64,000 nt of DNA, taken from Octadecabacter temperatus. GTDB lineage: Bacteria; Pseudomonadota; Alphaproteobacteria; Rhodobacterales; Rhodobacteraceae. Shown piece by piece: positions 45,583-55,182 of the stretch. The DNA lies in NCBI RefSeq assembly GCF_001187845.1, contig NZ_CP012160.1, positions 558,001-622,000 on the forward strand, in the 5' to 3' direction. Under the pieces are notes generated by a model. That model was given only the letters and a program-made list of their open reading frames with translations, was not told the DNA's origin and did not search any database. The translations under genes were made by a program, and so were the position numbers. The stretch's first letter is position 1. Each line of letters begins with the position of its first letter.

Positions 45583-47052
45583 ATGGACAACCCAATTCTT
45601 TGGAGCCTGATTTCAGTACAGGTTTTTATGGGCGCATTTGATACGCTTGTGCATCACGAAGGCACTGAACGTCTGGCATGGCGCGCATCCCAAAAGCACG
45701 AACTGCGGCTTCACGGTGTGCGCAACTTCTTTTACGCCGTAATCTTCATGTGCTTTGCGTGGCTGGAACCCCATGGGATCTACACCATCATTCTGGCGAC
45801 CATACTCGCCGTCGAAGTACTGATTACCCTCTGGGATTTCGTTGAAGAAGACCTAACCCGCAAACTCCCCGCTACCGAACGGATCAACCACACATTGTTG
45901 GCGCTGAACTACGGCGCAATCTTGGCCTTGGCAGCACCTTATCTTTGGCAATGGGCCTTCATGCCAAACGCTTTGATCCCGATCAGCTACGGTTGGTGGA
46001 GCGTTATGGCCACCGTGTCTGCCCTTGGTGTCGGCATATTCAGCGCACGTGATCTTTTAGCGGCAGAACGCAGTGATCGTCTGGATCGAGGGGACCCTGC
46101 GGTGTTGGTAGACGGCTTAAAACCGCGCCAATCCATTCTGGTAACAGGTGGCACCGGATTCATCGGAACGCGCTTGGTGCAAAGTTTGGTGGCGGCACGC
46201 CATCACGTCACCGTTTTGACCCGTGATCCAAGTAAGGCCGATCAATTGGCCCATCCCGTCCGTGTTATCTCGAGCTTGGACATGATCAACGATCAAGATC
46301 GTTTTGATGCCATCGTGAACCTTGCCGGTGATGCCGTTGCAGGCGGTCTATGGACCAAAAAGAAGCGCGCAAAGATCATTGCGTCACGCGTGGATATGAC
46401 CCGCGCGATCCAAGCTTTGATAGGAAGGCTCGCCCACAAACCAGAATGTTTGGTAAATGGTTCGGCGGTGGGCTGGTACGGCCTACAAGACGACGGTGAC
46501 GACACAGAATTGACAGAAGATGCAGCTGCAAATCCAGCCTTTATCCATGATGTCTGCGATGCGTGGGAACAAGAAACCATCCCGATCGATGCACAAGGTG
46601 TACGCGTAGTGATCCTGCGGATCGGCCTTGTTCTTGGGGTCGATGGCGGGATGTTGGCAAAGTTGCTGACCCCGTTCGAATTTGGCGGCGGCGGTATTAT
46701 GGGGCATGGTCGACAGTGGATGCCTTGGATCGAACATGACGACTTAATCCGCGTGATCGCGTTCGCAATTTCTACACCGGCTCTCTCTGGCCCCGTGAAC
46801 GCAGTGGCCCCTAATCCTGTACGAAACAACGCTTTTTCGAGTGACTTGGCTTCTGCATTGCATCGCCCCCTTTTGCTGCGCTTTCCACACTGGTTGCTTG
46901 CTGGTGTTCTTGGCGACATGGGCCGCGAAACCATGCTGGGCGGGCAACGCGTTGTCCCGTTCCGCCTTCTGAAGGACGGGTTCAGCTTTCGTTATGACAC
47001 TCTCGCGGCGACCCTCCGCAGCATTACTGGGGCAAAGGGCAATGCACCATGA
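45583..47052 (+). CDS. Membrane domain fused to TIGR01777-type NAD(P)-binding epimerase (SDR39U1-like)
   Basis: 489 residues. The first ~165 residues form about five hydrophobic segments (ILWSLISVQVFMGAFDTLVHHEG, RNFFYAVIFMCFAWL, LLALNYGAILALAAPYLW, WWSVMATVSALGVGIFSARDLL). Then a complete TIGR01777 protein follows: ILVTGGTGFIGTRLVQSL, IVNLAGDAVAGGLWTKKKRAKIIASRVDMTRAI, VNGSAVGWYG, the GGGIMGHGRQWMPWIEHDDL block and a C-terminal DUF1731-like RFPHWLLAGVLGDMGRETMLGGQRVVPFRLLKDGFSFRY. Stand-alone TIGR01777 proteins are about 300 residues, so the fusion is notable. The reaction is unknown. Confidence 0.85.
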   Translation: MDNPILWSLISVQVFMGAFDTLVHHEGTERLAWRASQKHELRLHGVRNFFYAVIFMCFAWLEPHGIYTIILATILAVEVLITLWDFVEEDLTRKLPATERINHTLLALNYGAILALAAPYLWQWAFMPNALIPISYGWWSVMATVSALGVGIFSARDLLAAERSDRLDRGDPAVLVDGLKPRQSILVTGGTGFIGTRLVQSLVAARHHVTVLTRDPSKADQLAHPVRVISSLDMINDQDRFDAIVNLAGDAVAGGLWTKKKRAKIIASRVDMTRAIQALIGRLAHKPECLVNGSAVGWYGLQDDGDDTELTEDAAANPAFIHDVCDAWEQETIPIDAQGVRVVILRIGLVLGVDGGMLAKLLTPFEFGGGGIMGHGRQWMPWIEHDDLIRVIAFAISTPALSGPVNAVAPNPVRNNAFSSDLASALHRPLLLRFPHWLLAGVLGDMGRETMLGGQRVVPFRLLKDGFSFRYDTLAATLRSITGAKGNAP

Positions 47053-47175
47053 TGCCCCAAACGAAAGGATCTATTGCGACCGATCGTTGCGCTACGCCTC
47101 CACGCAAAGATTGCGGGACAAAGCTCCATATTTATGAGGCTACTCCGATGATTTACGGCGCTGGCAATCGCGGGA

Positions 47176-48003
47176 CTATCTCGATGGAATTTTGTACACC
47201 TCAACCGCGTTGGAGCCGAAAATTGCTTCTCTTTCTCGTTCGTTGGGAATGAAAGAACTCGCCAAATCTATCCAAGTCCCGTAGCCGCCTGCGATCGTCA
47301 GAACCGGCCAATCGCTTCCCCAGACCAATCTTTGATATCCAAACGAATTGAGTAAGTGCTCGACATAGGGGGCAACGTCTGACGGCGTCCAATTGTCTCC
47401 AGCTTCGGTCAAAAGGCCAGACAGCTTGCAATACGCACTGGTTTCGTTTGCGAGGCACGCGACGTCATTTGCCCAACCTTCGAATGCTCCATTTGCGATT
47501 TCAGGCTTGGCCCCATGATCGATCACGGTGCGTAGTTTCGGGTGGCGGGACAACAGCTGGCGAAGGCGTGAAAGATGTCTGGGCAGCACTAATGCATCAA
47601 AGGTCAGGTTGGCCTTTATCATGGCCTCGAACGCTGGGGTAAGGTCATCGCGCAGCATCCAGTCATCATCAGCAATGTCTTGGATCATCGGACGTAGCCC
47701 GATCAGTTTGGGATTCTGTGCAAGCCGCGCAATGTCATCGGCGGCAGAGGGGGCTTCAAAGTCGACCCATCCGACAACGCCCAAGACGAAAGGCGTTTGA
47801 TCCGCAATATCGAGCATGAATTCCGTTTCGGCCACTGTTGGCGCCGCCTGAACCAAAATCGTGCCGTCGATGCCGCGTTGCGACAGGTACGGTGCCAAAT
47901 CGTCGGGCATGAAATCACGGTAGAGCACCTTTAGATCGGGCGTTAGCCACGCGTAGTCACCACGCGCGAGCTGCCAAAAGTGCTGGTGTGCATCTATTTT
48001 CAT
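47176..48003 (-). CDS. Amidohydrolase family lactonase (probable L-fuconolactonase)
   Basis: 275 residues, TIM-barrel amidohydrolase_2. The metal site begins KIDAHQHFWQ (HxH); GVVGWVDFEAP, GLRPMIQDIADDDWML, RTVIDHGAKP, YCKLSGLLTEA and the catalytic Asp in LVWGSDWPV agree with the L-fucono-1,5-lactonase / L-rhamnono-lactonase group. Inside this locus it would open L-fuconolactone to L-fuconate. The ATG at 48003 overlaps the fucU stop by four bases. It is the last gene of the leftward arm. Confidence 0.88.
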   Translation of the reverse strand: MKIDAHQHFWQLARGDYAWLTPDLKVLYRDFMPDDLAPYLSQRGIDGTILVQAAPTVAETEFMLDIADQTPFVLGVVGWVDFEAPSAADDIARLAQNPKLIGLRPMIQDIADDDWMLRDDLTPAFEAMIKANLTFDALVLPRHLSRLRQLLSRHPKLRTVIDHGAKPEIANGAFEGWANDVACLANETSAYCKLSGLLTEAGDNWTPSDVAPYVEHLLNSFGYQRLVWGSDWPVLTIAGGYGTWIDLASSFIPNEREREAIFGSNAVEVYKIPSR

Positions 48004-48431
48004 ACGCCGATTACACCCTTTTTGAGGATGATATTGCCGTAAAGCCGCGTCTCGCCCGTTTGAACGATAGCAAATGCAGATTTAGCGCGGTCATAAAAGG
48101 CGAAGCGTTCCAACTTACCCATGGCCGCCGGATTGTCTGCCGTTGTTGTCGTGATGTCTTGAAACTGCGCCACGATTGGAGGCACCGCATTTGGGTCATC
48201 AACAACTTCCATAACCACTGCTGGGTTCGGTACAAACTGATCCAATGGAAGCACAGTGAGAACGGCTTGCAAAACGTCCGTTGCAGTTACCCCATCAAGA
48301 CGGTGACAACGTGCACCTAACGCAGTGGCAGGAAAGTTCGCGTCTGCGATGACCAGCTCATCTCCGTGACCCATTGCACGCAAGGTCCACAACAGATCGG
48401 GCGAAAGAATTGAAGGTATGTTACGAAGCAT
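48000..48431 (-). CDS. fucU: L-fucose mutarotase (RbsD/FucU family)
   Basis: 143 residues. LLWTLRAMGHGDELVIADANFPA holds the catalytic His and Asp of RbsD/FucU proteins, and the C-terminal half has ERFAFYDRAKSAFAIVQTGETRLYGNIILKKGVI, a FucU-type signature. It interconverts alpha and beta anomers of L-fucose, feeding the anomer-specific dehydrogenase. ATG 48431 follows GGAGAG; it overlaps the end of the aldo/keto reductase gene by 11 bases and the lactonase start by four, so translation is coupled across the arm. Confidence 0.93.
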   Translation of the reverse strand: MLRNIPSILSPDLLWTLRAMGHGDELVIADANFPATALGARCHRLDGVTATDVLQAVLTVLPLDQFVPNPAVVMEVVDDPNAVPPIVAQFQDITTTTADNPAAMGKLERFAFYDRAKSAFAIVQTGETRLYGNIILKKGVIGV

Positions 48432-49470
48432 CAAGGCTCTCCTGTGGGGTAACCGCCTCTTGCCGGATCAATCCTTGGGACTTCAGGTCAGACCACAGGG
48501 CATCAGGGATTGGTGTTTCGAATATCTCGACGTTCTGGCGGACTTCATCCGGACTTGATGCGCCGGGAATGACTGATTTCACGGCCGGGTGCCCTAATGG
48601 GAACTGCAAGGCGGCGGCAATTAGCGGCGTGTCATGGGCAACGCAAACGTCGTTCAAGGCGCGGACGCGTTGCAGTATTTCCTCAGGTGCTGGCGCGTAA
48701 TCATACCGCGCACCTTCAATCGCCCCCGTCGCAAGGATACCCGAGTTATATGGCCCGCCCAGAATGATCCCGACGTCGCGCTCAATACACAGGGGCAGGA
48801 ACGTATCGAGCGGGTCTTGTTCCAGCAATGTGTACCGTCCAGCCAGCAGAAAGCCGTCAAAGTCCGCCTCGCTCAGCAGCCGTGCGCAAATTTGCCACGT
48901 GTTTACACCCGCACCGATGGCGGAAATCTTATCGGCCTCGCGCAGTTCTGAAAGGGCGCGATATCCGCCTTCGCTAAACAATTGGCGCAGGTTGTTGTCT
49001 TCGAAAGCCTGCCCGTGTGTGCCAGCATCAATGTCATGCAAGAACAGCATATCGATCCTGTCGGTCTTCAGTCGGGCAATACTGTCGTCATAGCTGCGCA
49101 TGATCCCGTCGTATGTGAAATCAAAGACGATGCGTTTTTGTGGCACATCCACGAAGGCTTCGGGCGTAACGTCTTCGGGTTCGCAGTCTTCCAAAATCCG
49201 CCCAACCTTTGTCGACAAGCTCACTTGGTCAGGGTCAAACCGAGCGAGAGCTTCAGCAACCCGCATTTCAGATCGCCCCAACCCATATTGTGGCGCGGTA
49301 TCGAAATACCGGATCCCTGCGTCCCATGCGGCATCTAACGTCGCCTGCGCATCCGAATCTTCAATCTTGCGGTACAAATTTCCAAGCGGCGCGCCGCCAA
49401 ACCCCAGCTGCGATAGTTCGATCGGAGATCGGGTACGGTTGTTTAGCACGTTGGTTTTCGTCAGCTTCAT
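48421..49470 (-). CDS. Aldo/keto reductase (probable L-fucose / D-threo-aldose 1-dehydrogenase)
   Basis: 349 residues from ATG 49470 (MKLTKTNVLNNRT). The AKR tetrad is visible: Asp and Tyr in YFDTAPQYGLGRSE, Lys in STKVGR and His in LFLHDID. The length and the insertion PEEILQRVRALNDVCVAHDTPLIAAALQFPLGHPAVKSVIPGA match the D-threo-aldose (L-fucose) dehydrogenase group, which oxidises L-fucose to the lactone with NAD(P). It is 10 bases downstream of the GntR gene and overlaps fucU. Confidence 0.9.
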   Translation of the reverse strand: MKLTKTNVLNNRTRSPIELSQLGFGGAPLGNLYRKIEDSDAQATLDAAWDAGIRYFDTAPQYGLGRSEMRVAEALARFDPDQVSLSTKVGRILEDCEPEDVTPEAFVDVPQKRIVFDFTYDGIMRSYDDSIARLKTDRIDMLFLHDIDAGTHGQAFEDNNLRQLFSEGGYRALSELREADKISAIGAGVNTWQICARLLSEADFDGFLLAGRYTLLEQDPLDTFLPLCIERDVGIILGGPYNSGILATGAIEGARYDYAPAPEEILQRVRALNDVCVAHDTPLIAAALQFPLGHPAVKSVIPGASSPDEVRQNVEIFETPIPDALWSDLKSQGLIRQEAVTPQESLDAS

Positions 49471-49480
49471 CGAAGGCCTT

Positions 49481-50179
49481 TTAGGTTGATCGGAAGTATT
49501 CAGGGTGTTGGCGTTCCAACGGTTCAAGACGGGTTATTAACTGACGAAGATGGAGCGACATCGCAGCACGTGCTGCATTTGCATCGCGTGCTTTGATTCC
49601 GGCCAAAATGCTTTGATGTTCGGCGACTGCCTCAGCAGGGCGGCCCCGTTCCGGCAAGATCAGCATCCGCGCGCGGTGCAGTTGTAGGGATAATTGTCCA
49701 GCGGTTATGGCAACGCGGGGAAAACCGGTGAACGCTAAGATCAACTCATGAAATTCGAGATCCGCCTCAAAGAAGCCCTGAAAATCTTCGTCTTCCACCA
49801 ATAGGTTCTGCATTTTTAGATTGCGTGACAAGATGGTCAGTTGCTCGTCGGTGCGCTCTTGGGCGACTTTGGCAACAGCGGCCGTTTCGACGGCTTCTCG
49901 CAGGAAACTTTCTTCTCGCAGCTCAAACATTGAGAACTGTGAAACTCGAGTTGCGGATTGTGGGATGATATCGACCAAACCGTCCGACGAAAGCCTGTTC
50001 AAGGCTTCGGTTACAGGAGAGCGGGAGACGCCTAACTGTTCGCATAGCGCACCTTTGCGCAGCACGAATCCTGGCTCGTACGCCAGTGTAAGGATCTTGT
50101 TTCGCAAGGCCGTATAGACTCGCTGCCCCAAGGGGCCATCCAGATTGTTAATATCAAGTGTTAACGTTTCAGTCGTCAT
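49481..50179 (-). CDS. GntR family transcriptional regulator (FadR/FCD type)
   Basis: 232 residues. N-terminal winged helix: GQRVYTALRNKILTLAYEPGFVLRKGALCEQLGVSRSPVTEALNRLSSDGLVDIIPQSATRVS; C-terminal FCD domain with LREAVETAAVAKV, DLEFHELILAFTG and EHQSILAGIKARDANAARAAM, containing the metal-coordinating His residues. It is the first gene of the leftward arm and lies against the dyad CAACTGACATGTTAGTTG, so it is the likely repressor of both arms, with a pathway sugar acid as probable inducer. Confidence 0.92.
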   Translation of the reverse strand: MTTETLTLDINNLDGPLGQRVYTALRNKILTLAYEPGFVLRKGALCEQLGVSRSPVTEALNRLSSDGLVDIIPQSATRVSQFSMFELREESFLREAVETAAVAKVAQERTDEQLTILSRNLKMQNLLVEDEDFQGFFEADLEFHELILAFTGFPRVAITAGQLSLQLHRARMLILPERGRPAEAVAEHQSILAGIKARDANAARAAMSLHLRQLITRLEPLERQHPEYFRST

Positions 50180-50192
50180 AGTAGGTGTCCTT

Positions 50193-50236
50193 CAACTGAC
50201 ATGTTAGTTGACAGGTGGTGCAAGTCAAGCTAGCAC
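50193..50236 (+). promoter_or_regulatory. GntR operator and -35 box between the two catabolic arms
   Basis: CAACTGACATGTTAGTTG (50193-50210) is an 18-base dyad with 16 symmetric positions. Its last three bases are the first three of TTGACA (50208-50213), a consensus -35 box; 17 bases later TAGCAC (50231-50236) is a poor -10. A repressor on the dyad would block the rightward promoter and sits 14 bases upstream of the gntR start. Confidence 0.6.
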
Positions 50237-50281
50237 TTAACCTACAAAAACCAAAGCCCCTAAGCCAGAGGTACCCCGTCA

Positions 50282-51805
50282 ATGACCCAAGATTTCCGCC
50301 TGCTGACCCTGAATACGCAAGACAATATCGCGGTCGCGCTTGCGGATATTTCAGCGGGTGAAACTGACGAATCGACTGGCGTTAAAATTCTTGAGTCGGT
50401 CACGCAAGGACACAAGATTGCCATTGCAGAGATCAGCGCAGGCCAGAATGTAATTCGTTACGGGCAGACCATTGGGCAGGCCACTGCAGACATCGCAGTG
50501 GGCGAACATGTGCACGTCCAAAACCTCGGCATGGGAGAGCACACACAGAATTATGCGCACGCAAGTGAAGCAAAGCCGCTCGAAGTCGCTTCTGAAGAGC
50601 GCACGTTCAACGGCTTTCACCGCGCGGACGGCAGAGTCGGCACGCGTAACTATTTGGGTATTTTGACATCGGTAAATTGCTCCGGCTCCGTTGCGAAATT
50701 CATTGCTGAAGCTGCGGAAAAATCCGGTCTTCTGGATGACTTTCCAAATATCGACGGGATCGTTCCGATTGCTCACGGAACAGGCTGTGGGATGTCCGGC
50801 AATAACGAAGGGTACGATACGTTGTTTCGGACGCTGTCTGGATATGCGCAGCACCCCAACTTTGGCGGCATTCTTTTGATCGGTCTTGGGTGTGAAGTCA
50901 TGCAGATTTCCGACCTCGTTGGTGGCCGTGAAATTCGCGCCGATGGTGCGTTGCGATACATGACGATCCAGCAGACGGGCGGGACACGAAAGACCATCGA
51001 GAAAGGCCTAGATGAGCTGCGCAGTATGGCCGCATTGGCCAACACGGCCACACGTCAGCCGGCACCCATTTCCCACTTGATGGTAGGGATGCAATGCGGG
51101 GGCTCCGATGGCTATTCCGGTATTACGGCCAACCCAGCGTTGGGCGTCGCGTCCGATTTGTTGGTACGTCACGGCGGCACAACGATCCTGTCGGAAACAT
51201 CTGAAATTTACGGCGCGGAACATCTGTTGACCCGCCGCGCAGCGAACGTTGAGGTTGGTGAAAAACTGATCGAACGTGTGCGCTGGTGGGAAGACTACAC
51301 CGCCCGCAACAAGGGCGAGATGGACAACAATCCAAGCCCTGGTAACAAGCGCGGCGGCCTGACCACAATCCTTGAGAAGTCTCTCGGTGCGGTCGCCAAA
51401 AGCGGCAGCGCGCCCCTGACAGACGTGTATCTGTTTGGTGAAAAGATCGAAAAGAAGGGCTTTGTCTTTATGGACAGCCCGGGCTTCGACCCTTGCTCAG
51501 TAACGGGCCAAATCGCGTCGGGCGCTAATCTGATTGTGTTCACTACGGGCCGCGGATCTGTGTCGGGCTACATGCCAACGCCTTGCATCAAAGTCGCGAC
51601 CAATTCCGAAATGTACGCCCGCATGTCCGAAGACATGGACATCAACTGTGGCGACATCGTCAGCGAAGGCGTCAGCCTGCAGGACAAGGGCGAAGAGATC
51701 TACGAGATGTTCATCAGCATCGCGTCCGGAGAGCAAACCAAAAGCGAAGACCTTGGCTTTGGTGGGGTGGAATTCGTGCCGTGGCAGATCGGTGCGGTGA
51801 TGTGA
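50282..51805 (+). CDS. UxaA family sugar-acid dehydratase (probable L-fuconate dehydratase)
   Basis: 507 residues. An N-terminal SAF domain (HKIAIAEISAGQNVIRYGQTIGQATADIAVGEHVHVQN) precedes the large altronate dehydratase domain: DGRVGTRNYLGIL, IAHGTGCGMSGNNEGYDTL, ILLIGLGCEVMQI, GLQCGGSD-like GMQCGGSDGYSGITANPALG, FMDSPGFDPCSVTGQIASG and TTGRGSVSGYMPTPCIKVATN. UxaA enzymes dehydrate aldonic acids and need Fe(II). In this locus it takes the place of the enolase-superfamily fuconate dehydratase. It is the first gene of the rightward arm. Confidence 0.88.
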   Translation: MTQDFRLLTLNTQDNIAVALADISAGETDESTGVKILESVTQGHKIAIAEISAGQNVIRYGQTIGQATADIAVGEHVHVQNLGMGEHTQNYAHASEAKPLEVASEERTFNGFHRADGRVGTRNYLGILTSVNCSGSVAKFIAEAAEKSGLLDDFPNIDGIVPIAHGTGCGMSGNNEGYDTLFRTLSGYAQHPNFGGILLIGLGCEVMQISDLVGGREIRADGALRYMTIQQTGGTRKTIEKGLDELRSMAALANTATRQPAPISHLMVGMQCGGSDGYSGITANPALGVASDLLVRHGGTTILSETSEIYGAEHLLTRRAANVEVGEKLIERVRWWEDYTARNKGEMDNNPSPGNKRGGLTTILEKSLGAVAKSGSAPLTDVYLFGEKIEKKGFVFMDSPGFDPCSVTGQIASGANLIVFTTGRGSVSGYMPTPCIKVATNSEMYARMSEDMDINCGDIVSEGVSLQDKGEEIYEMFISIASGEQTKSEDLGFGGVEFVPWQIGAVM

Positions 51806-51819
51806 AAATGGGGACCGAC

Positions 51820-52566
51820 ATGACACTACAAAACAAAACAATTCTGATAACTGCCGCCGCCCAAGGTATCGGCGAAGCCAGCGCTCGCGCCTGTGCGGCG
51901 GCGGGTGCTAAGGTGTATGCGACGGACATTAACGCGGAGCTTTTGGCAAAGCTCGACGACGTTGATGGAATAGAGACCCGCGTGTTGGACGTGACAGATA
52001 CAGAAGCGGTTAACGCACTGGCCGCTGAACTGCCTGACCTTGATGGTTTGTTTAACTGTGCGGGTGTAGTCCATCACGGCACGGTTCTTGAACTGGACGA
52101 CGCCGCATGGGACTTCTCCGTCAACCTCAACATCACCTCAATGGTGCGCATGTGTCGCGCCTTTGTGCCCGGCCTTTTGCGCCGTGCTGAAAGCCAAGGC
52201 GCCGCATCGATCCTGAACATGTCCTCGATGGCGTCTTCGGAAAAAGGTTTCATCAATCGCACGGCATACGGCGCGACTAAGGCTGCCGTCGTCGGATTGA
52301 CCAAAGGTATCGCAGCTGACTTTGTCGCCCAGAACCTGCGCTGCAATTGCATTGGCCCTGGCACTGTCGACACGCCTGCCCTGCAAGGCCGCATCGCTGA
52401 GGCGCCCGATCCGGTTCAGGCAGAAAAAGACTTTATCGCGCGCCAACCCATGGGCCGCTTGTCGACCGTGGATGATCTGACGCCGACCATCGTTCATCTC
52501 TTGTCTGATGGCAGCAGCTTCATGACCGGCCAGATGGTCTTGGTTGATGGCGGCTGCACCATTTAG
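51820..52566 (+). CDS. SDR family dehydrogenase (probable 2-keto-3-deoxy-L-fuconate dehydrogenase)
   Basis: 248 residues from ATG 51820 with GGGGA six bases upstream; ATG 51808 is an alternative. Cofactor motif [21 protein letters not shown], the Ser of ILNMSSMAS, catalytic YGATK and [13 protein letters not shown] define a classical SDR. Sequence and context fit oxidation of 2-keto-3-deoxy-L-fuconate to the 2,4-diketo acid. It lies 14 bases after the dehydratase gene. Confidence 0.9.
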   Translation: MTLQNKTILITAAAQGIGEASARACAAAGAKVYATDINAELLAKLDDVDGIETRVLDVTDTEAVNALAAELPDLDGLFNCAGVVHHGTVLELDDAAWDFSVNLNITSMVRMCRAFVPGLLRRAESQGAASILNMSSMASSEKGFINRTAYGATKAAVVGLTKGIAADFVAQNLRCNCIGPGTVDTPALQGRIAEAPDPVQAEKDFIARQPMGRLSTVDDLTPTIVHLLSDGSSFMTGQMVLVDGGCTI

Positions 52567-52595
52567 GGCGACACTGGCTTGGGAGGGCTGTGACC

Positions 52596-54122
52596 ATGAC
52601 AAATCTTGTCGAAATGAGGGGGATCGAAAAACGCTTTCCGGGCGTGCACGCGTTAAAGGCCGTGCAGTTTGATCTACGCCCGGGTGAGGTTCATGCCCTT
52701 ATGGGTGAGAATGGTGCGGGCAAATCGACCCTGATGAAAATCATGTCCGGGATCTACGCCCGTGACGAAGGCGAGATGTTCGTGGACGGCAACCCTGTAA
52801 CGCCTGATGGCCCCCGAGCAGCGCAGGACCTCGGCATTGGCATCATTCACCAAGAACTCAGCCTGATGAATGATCTGACCGCAGCACAAAACGTGTTGAT
52901 CGGGCGCGAACCCCGCCGTCGTTTCGGGCGGTTGGACGAAGCTGCGCTGAATGCCAAAACTGCCGAGATATTCGCATCGCTGAACCTTAAGATGGACCCC
53001 CGCACGCAAGTCAGCACTCAGACCATCGCACGCCAGCAATTGATCGAGATCGCCAAGGCGCTGTCTTACAGCCCGCGCGTTCTAATCATGGATGAACCCA
53101 CAGCTGCCCTTAACGACGCTGAAATCAACGAGCTGTTTAAGGTGATCGACAAGCTGAAAGCGGACGGCGTTGGCATTGTCTACATCAGCCACCGCATGGA
53201 CGAGATCAAACGCATCGCAGATCGCGTCACGATCCTACGCGATGGTGCCTATATCGACACGGTTGAGGCTGCAGATACGCCCCTATCTACTATCATCCAA
53301 CTCATGGTGGGTCGCGAGGTCACGCAAAACGCACCGGACATTCCAGACACGTCGGTAAGCCCTGTGGCCCTCGAGGTTCGTAACCTGTCGCGTGGCAAAG
53401 AAGTGCGCGATGTCAGCTTCGATGTTCGCAAAGGTGAGATCCTGGGGTTTGCAGGCCTCATGGGCGCTGGTCGTACAGAGGTGGCGAGGATCATCTTCGG
53501 GGCCGACCCGCGTGATCGCGGGGAGATTTTCGTGGATGGGCAATCCGTGGACATCCGTACCCCTAATACTGCTGTGCAGGCAGGAATCGGGTATCTGTCC
53601 GAAGATCGCAAACATTTTGGCTTGGCTGTAGACATGACCGTGCGTGCCAACATCGCGATGGCCGATCTGGGCCGGTTCGCAGGAAAAACGGGCGTTCTGA
53701 ACGAAACTGCAATGGAACGCGTCGCCAAGGAATACATTGATCGTCTGGGCATCCGTACACCTTCCGACACCCAAGAGGTGCGGTTCCTGTCGGGGGGCAA
53801 TCAGCAGAAGGTTGTCATCGCCAAGTGGCTTTTGCGTGATTGCGATGTCTTGATCTTTGACGAACCAACACGCGGCATCGACATTGGCGCGAAATCTGAA
53901 ATCTATTCTTTGCTCGAAGACCTCGCAGCACAAGGGCGTGCGATCATCGTGATTTCGTCGGAATTGCCTGAGGTCATGCGCCTGTCACACCGCATCGCGG
54001 TTATGTGCGAAGGCCGCTTAACCGGCATTTTACCGGGCGGAGCTGAAACCACTCAAGAACAAATCATGGAATTGGCCACCCAGCGCGACCCCGCGTTGGC
54101 TGGTGCAGAGGAAACACTATGA
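52596..54122 (+). CDS. Sugar ABC transporter ATP-binding protein (RbsA-like)
   Basis: 508 residues with two ABC modules. First: Walker [10 protein letters not shown], Walker [11 protein letters not shown]. Second: the degenerate GLMGAGRTE loop typical of RbsA/MglA/XylG, signature LSGGNQQK and [15 protein letters not shown]. It energises monosaccharide import. ATG 52596 stands eight bases after GGGAGGG; a GTG at 52590 is too close to that site. It overlaps the permease gene by four bases. Confidence 0.95.
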   Translation: MTNLVEMRGIEKRFPGVHALKAVQFDLRPGEVHALMGENGAGKSTLMKIMSGIYARDEGEMFVDGNPVTPDGPRAAQDLGIGIIHQELSLMNDLTAAQNVLIGREPRRRFGRLDEAALNAKTAEIFASLNLKMDPRTQVSTQTIARQQLIEIAKALSYSPRVLIMDEPTAALNDAEINELFKVIDKLKADGVGIVYISHRMDEIKRIADRVTILRDGAYIDTVEAADTPLSTIIQLMVGREVTQNAPDIPDTSVSPVALEVRNLSRGKEVRDVSFDVRKGEILGFAGLMGAGRTEVARIIFGADPRDRGEIFVDGQSVDIRTPNTAVQAGIGYLSEDRKHFGLAVDMTVRANIAMADLGRFAGKTGVLNETAMERVAKEYIDRLGIRTPSDTQEVRFLSGGNQQKVVIAKWLLRDCDVLIFDEPTRGIDIGAKSEIYSLLEDLAAQGRAIIVISSELPEVMRLSHRIAVMCEGRLTGILPGGAETTQEQIMELATQRDPALAGAEETL

Positions 54123-55126
54123 CCGCTATGACAACAGACGCCCCCAAGTCGACGCTTGCAAAGATCATTGCAGCTGGAACGCACCAACGAGTGCTGGCAT
54201 TCGCCAGTTTGGTCATTTTGCTGATCGGCTTTTCAATTGCTTCGCCGAACTTCATGCAGACATCCAACATGATCGCAATTTTGCAGGCGACGTCGGTGAA
54301 CGGCGTGCTGGCGATTGCTGTGACGTTGGTGATCATCACAGGCGGCATTGATCTGTCGGTTGGCACGATGATGACGTTTTGTGCTGTGATAACCGGCGTG
54401 GTGTTGACCTATGCAGGCATGCCCCTGTTTCTGGGCGTAATAGCCGCAGTCCTAACCGGTGCTCTTTGCGGGGCTTTGTCAGGAACGTTTGTGGCGAAAA
54501 TGGCGATCCCGCCTTTCATTGCAACATTGGGCATGATGCTGATCCTCAAGGGGCTTAGCCTTGTGATCTCAGGCACTCGCCCGATCTACTTCAACGACAC
54601 ACCTGGCTTTAGTGAAATATCTCGTGGGTCACTGATTGGCGAAGTCATACCGTCCCTGCCTATCCCGAATGGCGTGTTGATCCTGTTCATCGTTGCCGCT
54701 GTAACCGCCTACATCCTGAACCGCACCGTGCTGGGCCGCTACTGCTTTGCGCTTGGGTCCAACGAGGAATCCGTACGCTTGTCAGGTGTAAACACCGACC
54801 GTTGGAAGATCGTAATCTACGCTGTTGCGGGTTCCATCGTTGGCATCGCGGGCCTGTTGATCGCATCACGTCTGAACTCTGCGCAACCAGCCCTTGGCCT
54901 TGGTTACGAACTCGAAGCGATTGCTGCCGTGGTTATCGGTGGCACGTCCTTGTCAGGTGGTCGCGGATCAATTCTCGGCTCCCTTATCGGGGCCCTAATT
55001 ATGGCTGTTCTCACCAACGGGCTGCGCGTGCTGTCCGTGGCACAAGAATGGCAAACAGTCGTCACTGGCGCGATCATCATTCTGGCAGTCTACGCCGACA
55101 TGATGCGCCGCAAGAAGACAAACTAA
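54119..55126 (+). CDS. Sugar ABC transporter permease (RbsC-like)
   Basis: 335 residues, about nine hydrophobic segments. The BPD_transp_2 signatures [53 protein letters not shown] (coupling helix region) and [24 protein letters not shown] are all present. It forms the homodimeric channel of the importer. The start overlaps the ATPase gene (ATGA). Confidence 0.95.
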   Translation: MTAMTTDAPKSTLAKIIAAGTHQRVLAFASLVILLIGFSIASPNFMQTSNMIAILQATSVNGVLAIAVTLVIITGGIDLSVGTMMTFCAVITGVVLTYAGMPLFLGVIAAVLTGALCGALSGTFVAKMAIPPFIATLGMMLILKGLSLVISGTRPIYFNDTPGFSEISRGSLIGEVIPSLPIPNGVLILFIVAAVTAYILNRTVLGRYCFALGSNEESVRLSGVNTDRWKIVIYAVAGSIVGIAGLLIASRLNSAQPALGLGYELEAIAAVVIGGTSLSGGRGSILGSLIGALIMAVLTNGLRVLSVAQEWQTVVTGAIIILAVYADMMRRKKTN

Positions 55127-55182
55127 CCAACCAAAAACCCGGGAGGAGAACCGGGGTAAACGACAACTTAGGAGGAATTATC

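Noticed and set aside
47042..47137. 31-codon frame overlapping the stop of the membrane/SDR gene
   Set aside because: No similarity that I recognise and no independent ribosome site; it could be the stub of a lost gene but cannot be supported.
51583..51819. N-terminal extension of the SDR gene into the UxaA gene
   Set aside because: The residues are Arg/Gln-rich shadow translation of UxaA; a ribosome site stands right before ATG 51820.
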